Of a stretch of DNA of 64,000 nucleotides, positions 15,859-26,826 are shown piece after piece. The translations under genes were made by a program, and so were the position numbers. The DNA comes from Streptomyces nymphaeiformis. Its GTDB lineage: Bacteria > Actinomycetota > Actinomycetes > Streptomycetales > Streptomycetaceae. The stretch covers positions 434,001 to 498,000 of the forward strand of contig NZ_JACHJY010000003.1 in NCBI RefSeq assembly GCF_014203895.1, in the 5' to 3' direction. The notes beneath the pieces were generated by a model that saw only the letters and a program-made list of their open reading frames with translations, did no database searches and had not been told where the DNA came from. Each line of letters starts with the position of its first letter. The stretch's first letter is position 1.

Positions 15859-16742
15859 CTTCCCTGACTTCCGTGACGTCTTCGACCCCCGTCGTGGAGC
15901 TGGTGAAGGCGGGTTTCGCCTACGAGGACGGGCCCGCGGTCCTGTCGGGCGTGGACTTCGCGGTGGCGGAGGGGCGCGCGATCGCGCTCCTGGGCCGCAA
16001 CGGCAGCGGCAAGACGACGCTGCTCCGGCTCCTCAGCGGCGGGCTGCGGTGCGGGAGCGGGTCGCTGCTCCTGGACGGGGCCGAGGTGACGTACGACCGG
16101 AAGGGGCTCACCCGGCTGCGGACCACGGTGCAGCTGGTCGTGCAGGATCCGGACGACCAGTTGTTCGCGGCCTCGGTCGGCCAGGACGTGTCGTTCGGTC
16201 CGACGAACCTGGGGCTGGCCGAGGAGGAGGTACGGCTCCGGGTGCGGGAGGCCCTGGAGGCGCTGGACATCGTGGCCCTGGAGGACCGGCCGACGCACCT
16301 GCTGTCGTACGGACAGCGGAAGCGGGCGGCGATCGCCGGCGCCGTGGCGATGCGGCCCCGGGTGCTGATCATGGACGAGCCGACGGCCGGGCTCGACCCG
16401 CACGGGCAGGAGCGGCTGCTCGACGCCCTGGAGCGGCTGCGGGCGGCGGGGACGACGGTGGTGATGGCGACGCACGACGTGGATCTGGCGCTGCGCTGGG
16501 CCGACGAGGCGGCGGTGCTCTCCCCCGCCGGTCTGCGCACGGGCCCGGTCGCCGAGCTGCTCGCGGACGACGACCTGCTGGCCGCGGCCCGGCTGCGCCG
16601 CCCCTGGGGCACGTCGGTGGCGCGCGTCCTGCGGACGCACGGTCTGCTGACGGCGGGCGCGCCGGAGCCCCGCACTCCGGAGGACCTGGACGCGTGGGCG
16701 GCAGCGGCGGAGGTGGCGAGCGGCCCGAGCCGCTCCGCGTGA
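15855..16742 (+). CDS. cbiO: Cobalt ECF transporter ATPase CbiO
   Basis: A 295-residue ABC ATPase. Visible motifs are Walker A GRNGSGKTTLL (~46-56), a Q-loop at VVQDPDDQLF, the signature LSYGQRKRAAIA (S-Y-G-Q in place of S-G-G-Q, common in CbiO/EcfA), Walker B VLIMDEPTAGLDP and the H-loop ATHD. It has a C-terminal extension of about 60 residues. The GTG at 15855 overlaps the cbiQ stop; a GTG at 15873 is an alternative start. It is the last gene of the riboswitch-controlled operon. Confidence 0.94.
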   Translation: MTSLTSVTSSTPVVELVKAGFAYEDGPAVLSGVDFAVAEGRAIALLGRNGSGKTTLLRLLSGGLRCGSGSLLLDGAEVTYDRKGLTRLRTTVQLVVQDPDDQLFAASVGQDVSFGPTNLGLAEEEVRLRVREALEALDIVALEDRPTHLLSYGQRKRAAIAGAVAMRPRVLIMDEPTAGLDPHGQERLLDALERLRAAGTTVVMATHDVDLALRWADEAAVLSPAGLRTGPVAELLADDDLLAAARLRRPWGTSVARVLRTHGLLTAGAPEPRTPEDLDAWAAAAEVASGPSRSA

Positions 16743-16782
16743 GCCCGGGGCCGGGGTCGCGGGGACGCCTCCGCCCCACCTT

Positions 16783-16797
16783 TACTACCGAGTAGTA
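16783..16797 (+). promoter_or_regulatory. Inverted repeat upstream of fadH
   Basis: TACTAC-CGA-GTAGTA, perfect 6-bp arms, about 100 bp before the fadH ATG. It is a likely regulator-binding site in the fadH promoter. Confidence 0.45.
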
Positions 16798-16815
16798 GAC
16801 ATCACTCCCCCATTC

Positions 16816-16835
16816 TTCTGCAACTAGTTGCAGAA
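16816..16835 (+). promoter_or_regulatory. 20-bp perfect palindrome upstream of fadH
   Basis: The sequence with core CTGCAACTAGTTGCAG, flanked by TT and AA, is a perfect 20-bp palindrome. Its position in the fadH promoter and the adjacent PadR-type gene make it a candidate operator for that regulator; a MarR-family protein could also recognise such a site. Confidence 0.6.
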
Positions 16836-16860
16836 TCCGCGCGCGGTCGCCTAGAACTGA

Positions 16861-18915
<2,055 letters not shown>

Positions 18916-18961
18916 CGGCCGCTCCGTGATCACCGTGGCCTGCCGAACCTAGGATGCGAGC

Positions 18962-19501
18962 ATGTCCCTCCCGCACGCGATCCTCACCGCGCTGCTCGAA
19001 AAGCCGTCCTCCGGCCTCGAACTGACGCGCCGCTTCGACAAGTCGATCGGCTACTTCTGGTCGGCCACGCACCAGCAGATCTACCGCGAGCTCGGGAAGC
19101 TGGAGCAGGCGGGGCACATCCGCGCCCTGCCCGCTCCGGTGCCCGCGCGGGGGCAGAAGAAGGAGTACGAGGTGCTGCCCGCCGGCCGGGCGGAGCTGAG
19201 CGACTGGGTCGCGCGGTCCGAGGACCCGAAGCCGCTCCGCTCCTCTCTACTGCTGCGGATGCGGGCCGCGGCGATGGTCGGCGCGAGCGGGCTCCGGGCC
19301 GAGCTGGAGCGCCATCTCGCGCTGCACCAGGAGCAGTTGGACGAGTACCTCGCGATCGAGGCGCGGGACTTCCCGGCGGAGCGCCGCCGCACCGAACCGG
19401 ACCGGCTGCGCCACCTCGTCCTGCGCGGCGGGGTCGATCTGGAGCGGTTCTGGGTGGAATGGCTGACGGGCGCGCTGGCGGAGCTCGGCCCGGAGGAGTA
19501 G
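18962..19501 (+). CDS. PadR family transcriptional regulator
   Basis: A 179-residue protein with the PadR winged helix at the N-terminus (LPHAILTALLEKPSSGLELTRRFD split around the wing, then QIYRELGKLEQAGHI and YEVLPAGRAELSDW) and a C-terminal helical Vir_act_alpha_C-like dimerisation domain. PadR proteins repress adjacent genes and respond to small aromatic or lipophilic ligands. It lies 46 bp after fadH on the same strand and may regulate it through the palindromes at 16.8 kb. Confidence 0.92.
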   Translation: MSLPHAILTALLEKPSSGLELTRRFDKSIGYFWSATHQQIYRELGKLEQAGHIRALPAPVPARGQKKEYEVLPAGRAELSDWVARSEDPKPLRSSLLLRMRAAAMVGASGLRAELERHLALHQEQLDEYLAIEARDFPAERRRTEPDRLRHLVLRGGVDLERFWVEWLTGALAELGPEE

Positions 19502-19635
19502 CCCGACCACGGTCGGGCGGCCACTCCACGGTCCGCCTTCGGCCACATCGGGCGCCTGGGGCCCGGGGCGCGCGACGCGGCCCGCACCGGCGTGGATACT
19601 GGTCAGTTGTAGTTCCACGACACGAAAGGGCGGGT

Positions 19636-21030
19636 ATGGCCGACGTCTTGGGCCGCCGCGCGACACGTCACGCGGTGGTCATCGGGGGAAGTCTCGCTGG
19701 ACTGCTTGCCGCTCGGGTACTCGCCGAGCACGCCGAGAAGGTGACGGTCGTCGAGCGCGACCGCTACCCGGAGGGGCCCGAGGCCCGGCCGGGCGTCCCG
19801 CAGGGCCGGCACCTGCACGTCCTCATCGCCGGCGGGCAGCAGGCGTTCGAGGAGCTGCTGCCGGGGTTCGTGGACGAGCTGCGGGAGCTCGGCGCGCCCA
19901 AGGTGGGCGTGCCCGAGGACATGGTCCAGTGGCAGAACGGCAAGTGGCTGAGCCGACTGCCCGCCACCGTGCACTTCTACTCGGGTCCGCGCCCGCAGCT
20001 GGAGTGGCTGGTGAGGCAGCGGGTGTCCGCCGACCCGCGGATCGAGCTGCTCGAGGGCCACGAGACGGTGGGCCTGACCGGCGACTCCTCGCGCGTCCGC
20101 GGCGTGCGGCTGCGGGAGCGCGGCGCGGGCGCCGAGAAGGAGACCCGCGTCCTGGAGGCCGATCTCGTCGTGGACGCCTCCGGCAGGTCCACGAAGGCGG
20201 CGGACTGGCTGGCGGGGATCGGCGCCGAGGCGCCGCACGAGGAGACCATCGACACCGGTCTCGCCTACGCCACCCGGGTCTACCGCGCCCCGGAGGGCGT
20301 CCTTGACAGCGACGCCATGGGCTACTTCATCCTGCCCAACCCCCGCCAGGAGTACGGGGCCGTCGTGCTGCCCTGCGGCGACGGGACGCATCTCGTGACC
20401 CTCTCGGGGCTGCGCGGCAACGAACCGCCCTCGGACGAGGGGGCGTTCGAGGAGTACGCGAAGCGGATGCCGCACCCGGTGATCAGCGAGTGGCTGGCGA
20501 AGGCGGAGCCGGCGTCCCCGGTGTACGGCTTCCGCAAGACCGCCAACATCCGGCGCCGGTACGACCGTCCGGGCCGCCGCCCGGCCGGCTTCCTCGCCAC
20601 CGGCGACGCGCTCTGCGCCTTCAACCCGATCTACGGACAGGGCATGGCGGTGGCGGCGATCTCCGCGGTCGCCCTGCGCCGGGCGCTCGCCGACCCGAAG
20701 CGCACCCCCACCACCCGGCGGGTACAGCGCGCCCTCCTCGACGCCTCCCGGCAGGCGTGGGACGTCTCCACGGGCGCCGACAAGAAGATGCCCGGCGCGG
20801 TCGGTGCCGAGGACGCGCCCAGTGCGCTGGACAAGGCGGTCGGCTGGTACGTGGGCCGGGTGCAGGAGCGGTCGGCGGGCGACCCGGTCGTCGGCGCCGC
20901 CTTCCGCAGGGCGATCACCCTGACCGCCCCGATGACGGTGCTGTTCGCCCCCGCCGTGGCGCGGGCGGTGCTCTTCGGGCCCGCGGCGGAGTCTCCGGTC
21001 GAGCCGCCGCTGCGCCGCACGGACGGTTAG
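19636..21030 (+). CDS. FAD-dependent oxidoreductase, PHBH-fold monooxygenase type
   Basis: A 464-residue protein with an N-terminal Rossmann FAD site (HAVVIGGSLAGLLAARVLAE), then a DG-like motif LVVDASGRST near residue 180, and LATGDALCAFNPIYGQGMAVA (split here by residue numbering ~319-339), the GD motif that contacts FAD in group A flavin monooxygenases. It is similar to geranylgeranyl-reductase/halogenase-like oxidoreductases. The ATG at 19636 has GAAAGGG upstream. Substrate is unknown. It ends 50 bp from the convergent S33 peptidase gene. Confidence 0.87.
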   Translation: MADVLGRRATRHAVVIGGSLAGLLAARVLAEHAEKVTVVERDRYPEGPEARPGVPQGRHLHVLIAGGQQAFEELLPGFVDELRELGAPKVGVPEDMVQWQNGKWLSRLPATVHFYSGPRPQLEWLVRQRVSADPRIELLEGHETVGLTGDSSRVRGVRLRERGAGAEKETRVLEADLVVDASGRSTKAADWLAGIGAEAPHEETIDTGLAYATRVYRAPEGVLDSDAMGYFILPNPRQEYGAVVLPCGDGTHLVTLSGLRGNEPPSDEGAFEEYAKRMPHPVISEWLAKAEPASPVYGFRKTANIRRRYDRPGRRPAGFLATGDALCAFNPIYGQGMAVAAISAVALRRALADPKRTPTTRRVQRALLDASRQAWDVSTGADKKMPGAVGAEDAPSALDKAVGWYVGRVQERSAGDPVVGAAFRRAITLTAPMTVLFAPAVARAVLFGPAAESPVEPPLRRTDG

Positions 21031-21079
21031 CGGTACGACGGGTGGCGGTGGACCCGCCACCGCCACCCCTCGTCTCGGC

Positions 21080-22675
21080 TCAGCCGATCTCGAACGTGGG
21101 CGGCTTGAGGCCCGCGAGACAGCTGGTGTCCGGCGCGGTCGGCCTGTCGAAGAACGAGACGGTCATCGTCTGCGCGCACGTCGAGTCGGCGAACACCACG
21201 TGGGCGACGTACGGCACCGTGACGACGGTGGACCGGCTCAGCGTGCGGCCGACGTACGCCCCGTTGCTCGGCGCGGTCTGGGAGTCGAAGCCGCCGGACA
21301 GGACGAGGGTCGGGATGTCGCTGACCGTCCTGTCACGGACCGAGGGGTCCGCCGGGGGGACGTCCCAGGCACGGCAGTCGTCGTGGAGCCAGGCGAGCTG
21401 CGGGGCGTTGGCGAGGAGCGAGCGGGGGAAGGACGGGAAGGCGCGCCGCCCTCCCCGGATGATGTCCTCCTGGCTCTCGTACGGGGTCCACTCCCGGCAG
21501 AAGACGCCGTAGACGAGACCGTGGGAGGTCCGCCCCATGGCCTCCGGGCTGTACTTGCCTCCCGCCAGCTGCTCGGCGATCCGCTGCGGGTTGCCGTGGG
21601 CCAGTTCGTCGATGGAGCGCGGCACGCCCTCCGCCACGTGGGAGGCGGACGTCAGCCAGTTCACGAGGTTTCCGCCGTCGATCACGACCTTGACCGGCGC
21701 CGGCTGACCGGGCACCGAGACAGTGGTGGAGACCGGCCGGGCCTCGAGGTCGACGACGAGCCGCTCGAAGGTGGCCTTCAGGTGCGGATAGCGGGTGTTG
21801 CAGGCGGGCTGGTCCGCGCACGCCTTGAACATGCCGTCGAAGCCTTCTCGCGCGGCCTTCCAGGTCACGGCCCCGCCGGCCAGGGAAGGCGGCAGGATGC
21901 CGTCGATGCCGACCGACCGGATGCCTTCCGGGTGCAGGCGCATGTACTGGAGCGCCAGATCGGTGCCGTAGGAGATGCCGAACACGTTCCACTGCCGGAT
22001 GCCGAGCGCCTTGCGCAGGTCCGCGAGGTCGGCGGAGCTCTCCGTGTCGTCGTAGGCGCTGGGGTCGGCCCCGCGCGCCACCACCCGGTCGCGGCACTCC
22101 CGCGTCGCCCGGACGTGGAGGCGGCCGGTGGACGGGGCGTTGGAGACGAGGCCGAGGGCGCGCGCGTTGAACTGGTCGATGTTGACGCAGGTGAGCTCCG
22201 GGTCGGCCGAGTAGGTGCCCCGCTGGGACATGAAGATCAGGTCCCGGTCGCGGTTCAGGCCGCCTTTGAGCGCCATCGGGATCTCCGACACCGCGTCGTC
22301 GCCGGGTCCGCCGGCGAGCCACACGATCGGGTCGCCGGGGTGCCGCTTCGTGGCCGCCGGGATGATCGCCACGGCGAGGGTGATCCTGCGCCCCCGGCCC
22401 TCGTGCCCTTCACGCTTCTCGGGGACGGTGAGCGTTCCGCAGTGGGCGTCCTTCAGGGCGGGGATCGGGTCCGCCGTCCTCGGGCAGGGTCCCGGCACGA
22501 AGCGGGCGTGGCCCGCCGTCCGGGCCACCGTGCCGAGCGGGGACGCGGGGCCGGACTCGGCGTGGGCGGGTGCCGCGACGAGTCCGGCGGCGAGGACACC
22601 GGCGGTCGCCCCTGCCAGCGCGGCGGGAAGGCGTCGTGCGGTGCTCCGGTGGTGGGGTGGTCGAAGGGACGTCAT
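21080..22675 (-). CDS. Secreted alpha/beta-hydrolase, S33/TAP-like peptidase (copy 2)
   Basis: A 531-residue protein with a signal peptide (RRLPAALAGATAGVLAAGLV, cleaved near AHA). The family entry motif FVPGPCP precedes the hydrolase fold. The oxyanion region is WLAGGPGDD, the nucleophile elbow GISYG (Ser), the acid probably D in SGGFDSQTAP and the base His in VPYVAHVVF. The TAP-like C-terminal domain carries FFDRPTAPDTSC. It probably releases N-terminal peptides outside the cell. It starts 12 bp after the stop of a paralogue, so the pair forms one transcription unit. Confidence 0.88.
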   Translation of the reverse strand: MTSLRPPHHRSTARRLPAALAGATAGVLAAGLVAAPAHAESGPASPLGTVARTAGHARFVPGPCPRTADPIPALKDAHCGTLTVPEKREGHEGRGRRITLAVAIIPAATKRHPGDPIVWLAGGPGDDAVSEIPMALKGGLNRDRDLIFMSQRGTYSADPELTCVNIDQFNARALGLVSNAPSTGRLHVRATRECRDRVVARGADPSAYDDTESSADLADLRKALGIRQWNVFGISYGTDLALQYMRLHPEGIRSVGIDGILPPSLAGGAVTWKAAREGFDGMFKACADQPACNTRYPHLKATFERLVVDLEARPVSTTVSVPGQPAPVKVVIDGGNLVNWLTSASHVAEGVPRSIDELAHGNPQRIAEQLAGGKYSPEAMGRTSHGLVYGVFCREWTPYESQEDIIRGGRRAFPSFPRSLLANAPQLAWLHDDCRAWDVPPADPSVRDRTVSDIPTLVLSGGFDSQTAPSNGAYVGRTLSRSTVVTVPYVAHVVFADSTCAQTMTVSFFDRPTAPDTSCLAGLKPPTFEIG

Positions 22676-22687
22676 GGGGTCTCCGTG

Positions 22688-24313
22688 TCAGGGGGTGATG
22701 GTGAACGGCGGGGGCCGGAGTCCTGTCACGCAGCCGGTGTCGGGCGCGGTGGGACGGGCCAGGAAGGAGCCGAGGACGCTCGCCGCGCAGGGCGACTGGG
22801 GTACCACCCAGTGGCCGATGCCCGGGATCCGTACGGAGGTCGGGTTCGGCAGCGTGGCGGCCGCGACGTGGGCCCAGCTCGCGCCGGTCTTCGCGTCGAA
22901 GGTTCCGGAGAGGAGGAGCGCCGGAACCCTGCTGAAGGTGGCCACGCGCTGGATCGCGGTGCGGTCCGGGACGTTCCACGCCCGGCACACGTCGTACTCG
23001 AAGGGCAGCTGAGGGGCCTGGGCGAGGACCGTGTCGGGCCAGCCGGGGAAGTTGCGGCGGCCCGCCTTCAGCAGGTCGCGCTCGGAATAGCCGGGCACCC
23101 ATTCGGCGCAGGCCACCGACTGCGTCAGGCCGTGGGCGAACGTGCCGATGGGTGTCGACACGTCGATGGCGCGGGCCCGCGCGAAGCGCTCCGGGTTTCC
23201 GTGGGCGAGTTCGTCGAGCGCGGCGGGGACGTCGACGGCCTTGACGGTGTTGGCGACCAGGATGTTGACCAGCGCGCCCCCGTCGAGGTCGACCTTGACC
23301 GGGTTCCCGCCCGCCGGCGGCTGGGCCATGAGCGTGAGGGGGTGCGCCTCGAGGCGGCGGACCTGCTCGTCCAGCGTGCGCCGGAGGTGCGGGTAGCGGC
23401 TCTTGCACCGGGGCTGCGCCTCGCACGCCGCGAAGATCTCCCCGATCCCCTCGGCGGCGCTGTCCCAGGTCCACGGCAGGTTCACCACCGTGGGGGGTGC
23501 GATCGAGTCGATCGCCACCGAGCGGATCCCCTGGGGGTGCAGACGCAGGTAGGTCAGAGCGAGGTTGGTGCCGTACGAGTACCCGTAGACGTTCCACCGG
23601 TCGATGCCGAGCGCTCTGCGCAGGTCGGCGAAGTCGGCGGCGTTCTCGGTGGTGTTGTAGGCGCTCAGGTCGATTCCGGCGGCCGCCAGGCGCTGTCGGC
23701 ACTCCTTCGCCGCGCGCACCAGTTCCCGGCCGGTCGAGGGGGCGTCGTAGCGCAGCCCCACGGCCTTCACGCCGAAGCGGTCGATCTCCGGGCAGGCGAG
23801 GTTCGGCTGCGAGTGGAGCCCGCCGCGCTGGGCCACGACGATCAGGGCGTTGTTCCGGTTCACCCCGGAGCCGATGAGGAAGGGGATGTTGTCGAAGGCG
23901 TCGCCGCCGGGCCCCCCTTCCATGAACACCACCGGCTCGGCGGCCGGCCTGGCCGAGGTGGCCGGGATGATCGCGACGGCCAGCCGGATGGTCCGGCCGC
24001 GGCCGTGGTGGGAGCGGTTCTCGGGCACCTCGAGGAAGCCGCACCGGCCGGGGACCGGATCGGGTGTCTGCGGACAGGGACCGGGCACGAACCGCGCCGG
24101 GCCTCCAGGACGGGGCCCGGACGAGGGGGGTGACACCGTGTTGCCCGGTGTCGAAGGGCGTCCCTCGGGCGCGGCACTCGCCGCGCCGGTGCCGGCGGCA
24201 CCCAGCAGGGTGAGTCCGGCGGTGAGGAGCGCGAGCCCGGTGCGCGCGCCTCGGGAGCGTCGTCGACCGTACGGGCGCCGGGTGCGCGCTCGTACGGTGC
24301 CTTGTTGCGTCAT
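22688..24313 (-). CDS. Secreted alpha/beta-hydrolase, S33/TAP-like peptidase (copy 1)
   Basis: A 541-residue paralogue of the downstream gene, with the same segments in order. A twin-arginine-rich signal (RRPYGRRRSRGARTG plus a hydrophobic core ending ASA) precedes FVPGPCP, MEGGPGGDA, the nucleophile elbow GYSYG, SGTFDAKTGAS with the acid, and PGIGHWV with the histidine. The ATG at 24313 gives a normal signal peptide; upstream in-frame codons look non-coding. The basic N-terminus may direct Tat export. Gene duplication produced the pair, and the two proteins have diverged substantially. Confidence 0.88.
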   Translation of the reverse strand: MTQQGTVRARTRRPYGRRRSRGARTGLALLTAGLTLLGAAGTGAASAAPEGRPSTPGNTVSPPSSGPRPGGPARFVPGPCPQTPDPVPGRCGFLEVPENRSHHGRGRTIRLAVAIIPATSARPAAEPVVFMEGGPGGDAFDNIPFLIGSGVNRNNALIVVAQRGGLHSQPNLACPEIDRFGVKAVGLRYDAPSTGRELVRAAKECRQRLAAAGIDLSAYNTTENAADFADLRRALGIDRWNVYGYSYGTNLALTYLRLHPQGIRSVAIDSIAPPTVVNLPWTWDSAAEGIGEIFAACEAQPRCKSRYPHLRRTLDEQVRRLEAHPLTLMAQPPAGGNPVKVDLDGGALVNILVANTVKAVDVPAALDELAHGNPERFARARAIDVSTPIGTFAHGLTQSVACAEWVPGYSERDLLKAGRRNFPGWPDTVLAQAPQLPFEYDVCRAWNVPDRTAIQRVATFSRVPALLLSGTFDAKTGASWAHVAAATLPNPTSVRIPGIGHWVVPQSPCAASVLGSFLARPTAPDTGCVTGLRPPPFTITP

Positions 24314-24464
24314 GTGGTGGGTCTCTCTGTGGGACCACGGCCGCCCCGACCGGGGCGGCACCGCGTGGCTCGGCCCGCCACGGAGAGTTCTGTACGGGCG
24401 CTGTGCCCCTCAGCCTGCGGTCGTGCCCGCAGACCCACCACTCATGAGCTCCACTCGGAGCAGT

Positions 24465-25805
24465 TCAGCCGCCCGGGGCCGCGGTCACCACGCCCGAGGC
24501 GATGGCCGCGCCGAGGGCCGCGTAGTCGTCGGCGTTCTGCCCGGCGTAGACGAGCGCGAAGTCGGCGACGGCCCGGTCGAAGACGTCCGAGGATCCGAGG
24601 TAGGCGGCGATGGCGATCCGGTCGCCGGAGCGGGCGTGCGCGCGGGCCAGGGCCCGGCCGCAGAGCCGCGCGTAGTCCCGCAGGGTGGCCGGGGACATGC
24701 TCTCCACCTCGGCGGACCCCTTCATGTCGCGCAGCTGCCGCCAGTAGAAGTGGCGCTGCTCGGGTCCCGTCATCCAGCCGAGGAAGATGTCGCTGGCGGC
24801 CTGGGTGAGCCGCTGGCCGGAGACGACGCGGCGGCCCTGGTGGGGGTAGGCGGTCGGCGGCAGGTACGGCTCGAGGGCGGAGCGGCCGGCCTCCTTGATC
24901 TGGAGCATGAGCGGGTCGCCGTCGTCCCGTCCTTCGAGGAGGAGGACGAAGCAGCGGGTGCCGACGCTGCCGACGCCGACGACCTTCCGGGCCGCGTCGA
25001 TGAAGTGGTAGCGGTCGAGCAGGACGCGGCGCTCCTCGGCGAGGGAGCTGCGGTAGTCGCTGAAGATCTTGCCGAGGGTGACCCGGTCGACGTCCGTGAC
25101 GCGTTCGAGGAGAGGCGGGTCCTCGACGATGTGCCGGTTTCCCGCGGCGTCCTTCTCGGTGAGTTTGGCGAGGGCCTGGAGGCTGGTGCGCCGGCGCGCG
25201 CCGGCGAGCCGCTTCGTGAGGCGGGCGCGGTCCGCGCCGCGTACCACGTGGAGGATGTCGTCGGCGGAGATCCGCTCGTACCAGACCTCGAGCTCGCCCA
25301 GGCCGGCGAGGCGGCGCATGTTCGTGCGGTAGGACTCGACGGCGACGAGCGCGGCGCGGTGGGCCTTGGGCTTGGAGCTGCCGTTCTGGAGGGCCGCGAC
25401 CATGACGCTGGCGGCGAGCCTCTTCACGTCCCACTCGAAGGGTCCCGGGAGGGTCTCGTCGAAGTCGTTCACGTCGAAGAGGAGCGTCCGTTCGGGTGAG
25501 GCGTACACCCCGAAGTTCAGGAGATGGGCGTCGCCGCAGAGCTGCACGGTGAGCCCGGTGTGGCGCTCGGCGCCGAGGTCGGCGGCCATGATGCCGGCGG
25601 CGGCGCGCAGGAAGGCGAAGGGGGACACGGACATCCTGGCGTACCGGATGGGGACGAGGTCGGGCAGCCGGTCCAGGGCCTCGCGCTCCAGGACCGCGAG
25701 CGGGTCGGGGCGCTGTGACCTGGGTATCCAGCGGCCGTGGTCGGCGCGGGGGACGCGTTTGCGGGCCGCCTTGCCCCGTGCGGCGCGTTCCAACGGTGTC
25801 GTCAT
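24465..25805 (-). CDS. DUF2252 family protein
   Basis: A 446-residue cytosolic protein of the DUF2252 family, which has a kinase-like (aminoglycoside-phosphotransferase-like) core. Typical motifs are LCGDAHLLNFGVYASPE (~89-105), FDVNDFDETLPGPFEWD near 110-126, VGVGSVGTRC and IKEAGRSALEPY. The HxxN...D arrangement recalls kinase catalytic residues, but no substrate is known. The basic N-terminus (RGKAARKRVPRADHGRW) is usual for the family. It lies upstream of the peptidase pair, with a 151-bp gap, and diverges from the GntR gene. Confidence 0.9.
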   Translation of the reverse strand: MTTPLERAARGKAARKRVPRADHGRWIPRSQRPDPLAVLEREALDRLPDLVPIRYARMSVSPFAFLRAAAGIMAADLGAERHTGLTVQLCGDAHLLNFGVYASPERTLLFDVNDFDETLPGPFEWDVKRLAASVMVAALQNGSSKPKAHRAALVAVESYRTNMRRLAGLGELEVWYERISADDILHVVRGADRARLTKRLAGARRRTSLQALAKLTEKDAAGNRHIVEDPPLLERVTDVDRVTLGKIFSDYRSSLAEERRVLLDRYHFIDAARKVVGVGSVGTRCFVLLLEGRDDGDPLMLQIKEAGRSALEPYLPPTAYPHQGRRVVSGQRLTQAASDIFLGWMTGPEQRHFYWRQLRDMKGSAEVESMSPATLRDYARLCGRALARAHARSGDRIAIAAYLGSSDVFDRAVADFALVYAGQNADDYAALGAAIASGVVTAAPGG

Positions 25806-25915
25806 CCGGCCTCACCCGCCTTCTCCCGCCGATACGTTCTCGGCCCGGTCACCTGGTACCTCATTACACGGTCCGCCACTCGTTTCGGCCACTCTGCCGG
25901 GCCGACCTAGCTAAA

Positions 25916-25927
25916 TGGTTTAGACCA
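25916..25927 (+). promoter_or_regulatory. DasR/HutC-type operator upstream of the GntR gene
   Basis: TGGTTTAGACCA differs at one position from the DasR-type core TGGTCTAGACCA. It lies 62 bp before the GntR start in the 184-bp divergent region, an apt place for autoregulation and possible control of the DUF2252 gene. Confidence 0.6.
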
Positions 25928-25989
25928 ATGATAGGAATTGATCACCCACCCGACCCACGCGGTCACGCTGAGCGAAGAGAGGGTTGATC

Positions 25990-26748
25990 ATGGCCGAGCC
26001 CGCATCCGAGTCGGTGACGGAAGTGCCGCTCTACCTCCGGGTCGCCGCCGCCCTGCGCGAGGACCTCATCCAGCGGCGCATCTCCCCCGGCAGCCGGCTC
26101 CCGTCGGAACGCACGCTCTCCCAGCGCTGCCACGTCAACCGGCAGACCGTCCGCAGCGCGCTCCAACTCCTCAGGGACGAAAGGCTCGTGGTCACCGACC
26201 GGCGCGGCACCTTCGCCGCCGCCGAGGAGGCGGAACCGGAGCCGGCCGCGCCCGCGCTCACGGCCCGCAGGCCGACCTTCCCCGGCGGACCGCAGGCCGC
26301 CGAGGCGCTCGTACGGGCCTCGCTCACCTGGGAGCCGCCGCCCACGCCCCTCGCGCCACGGCTCCTGCTCACCCCCGGGGAACCCACGCTCGTCCACCGG
26401 CACACGGTCCTCGGGCCGCACGGGGCGGCGCTCCAGCGGGCGGTGTCCTGGTTCTCCCGGCCGGCCCTCGCCGAGATCCCCCAGCTCTCCCGCTACCGCC
26501 GGGGCAGGGACTGCCGCCAACAGCCCGACCTGCGGCTCCTGTACCACTGGATGCACCAGGCGGGGCTGCGGATCACCCACCGCGAGTCGGTCGGCGTCCC
26601 GCCCGGTCCGGCCGCGACGACGGCGGGCGGCGCGGCCCGGCTGGTCGTCCACCGGGTCGTCAGCGACCAGCACGGGCACGCCCTGGAGATCACGGACATC
26701 GACTTCTCGGCCCAGTCGGCGGCCTGGACCTACGAGTTCAGCGCCTGA
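25990..26748 (+). CDS. GntR family regulator, HutC/DasR subfamily
   Basis: A 252-residue regulator. The N-terminal GntR winged helix (PLYLRVAAALREDLIQRRISPGSRLP split around SERTLSQ, then HVNRQTVRSALQLLRDERLV) is followed by a UTRA-like ligand domain (LVHRHTVLGPHG, ending ALEITDIDFSA). UTRA ligands are often sugar phosphates or amino acids. ATG 25990 is preferred over TTG 25984 because GAGAGGG is then well spaced. A DasR-like site lies in its own promoter. The convergent amino-acid permease is a possible but unproven target. Confidence 0.9.
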   Translation: MAEPASESVTEVPLYLRVAAALREDLIQRRISPGSRLPSERTLSQRCHVNRQTVRSALQLLRDERLVVTDRRGTFAAAEEAEPEPAAPALTARRPTFPGGPQAAEALVRASLTWEPPPTPLAPRLLLTPGEPTLVHRHTVLGPHGAALQRAVSWFSRPALAEIPQLSRYRRGRDCRQQPDLRLLYHWMHQAGLRITHRESVGVPPGPAATTAGGAARLVVHRVVSDQHGHALEITDIDFSAQSAAWTYEFSA

Positions 26749-26775
26749 AGGGACTGAGGGGACCTTCCGTACGCA

Positions 26776-26810
26776 GGAATGCCCCGGCAGCGGGGCTGCC
26801 GGGGCATTCC
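26776..26810. terminator. Bidirectional hairpin terminator
   Basis: Perfect 16-bp stem beginning GGAATGCCCCGGCAGC with a GGG loop, between the convergent GntR and permease genes. Confidence 0.85.
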
Positions 26811-26826
26811 GTCGCGGTGCGGGGGA

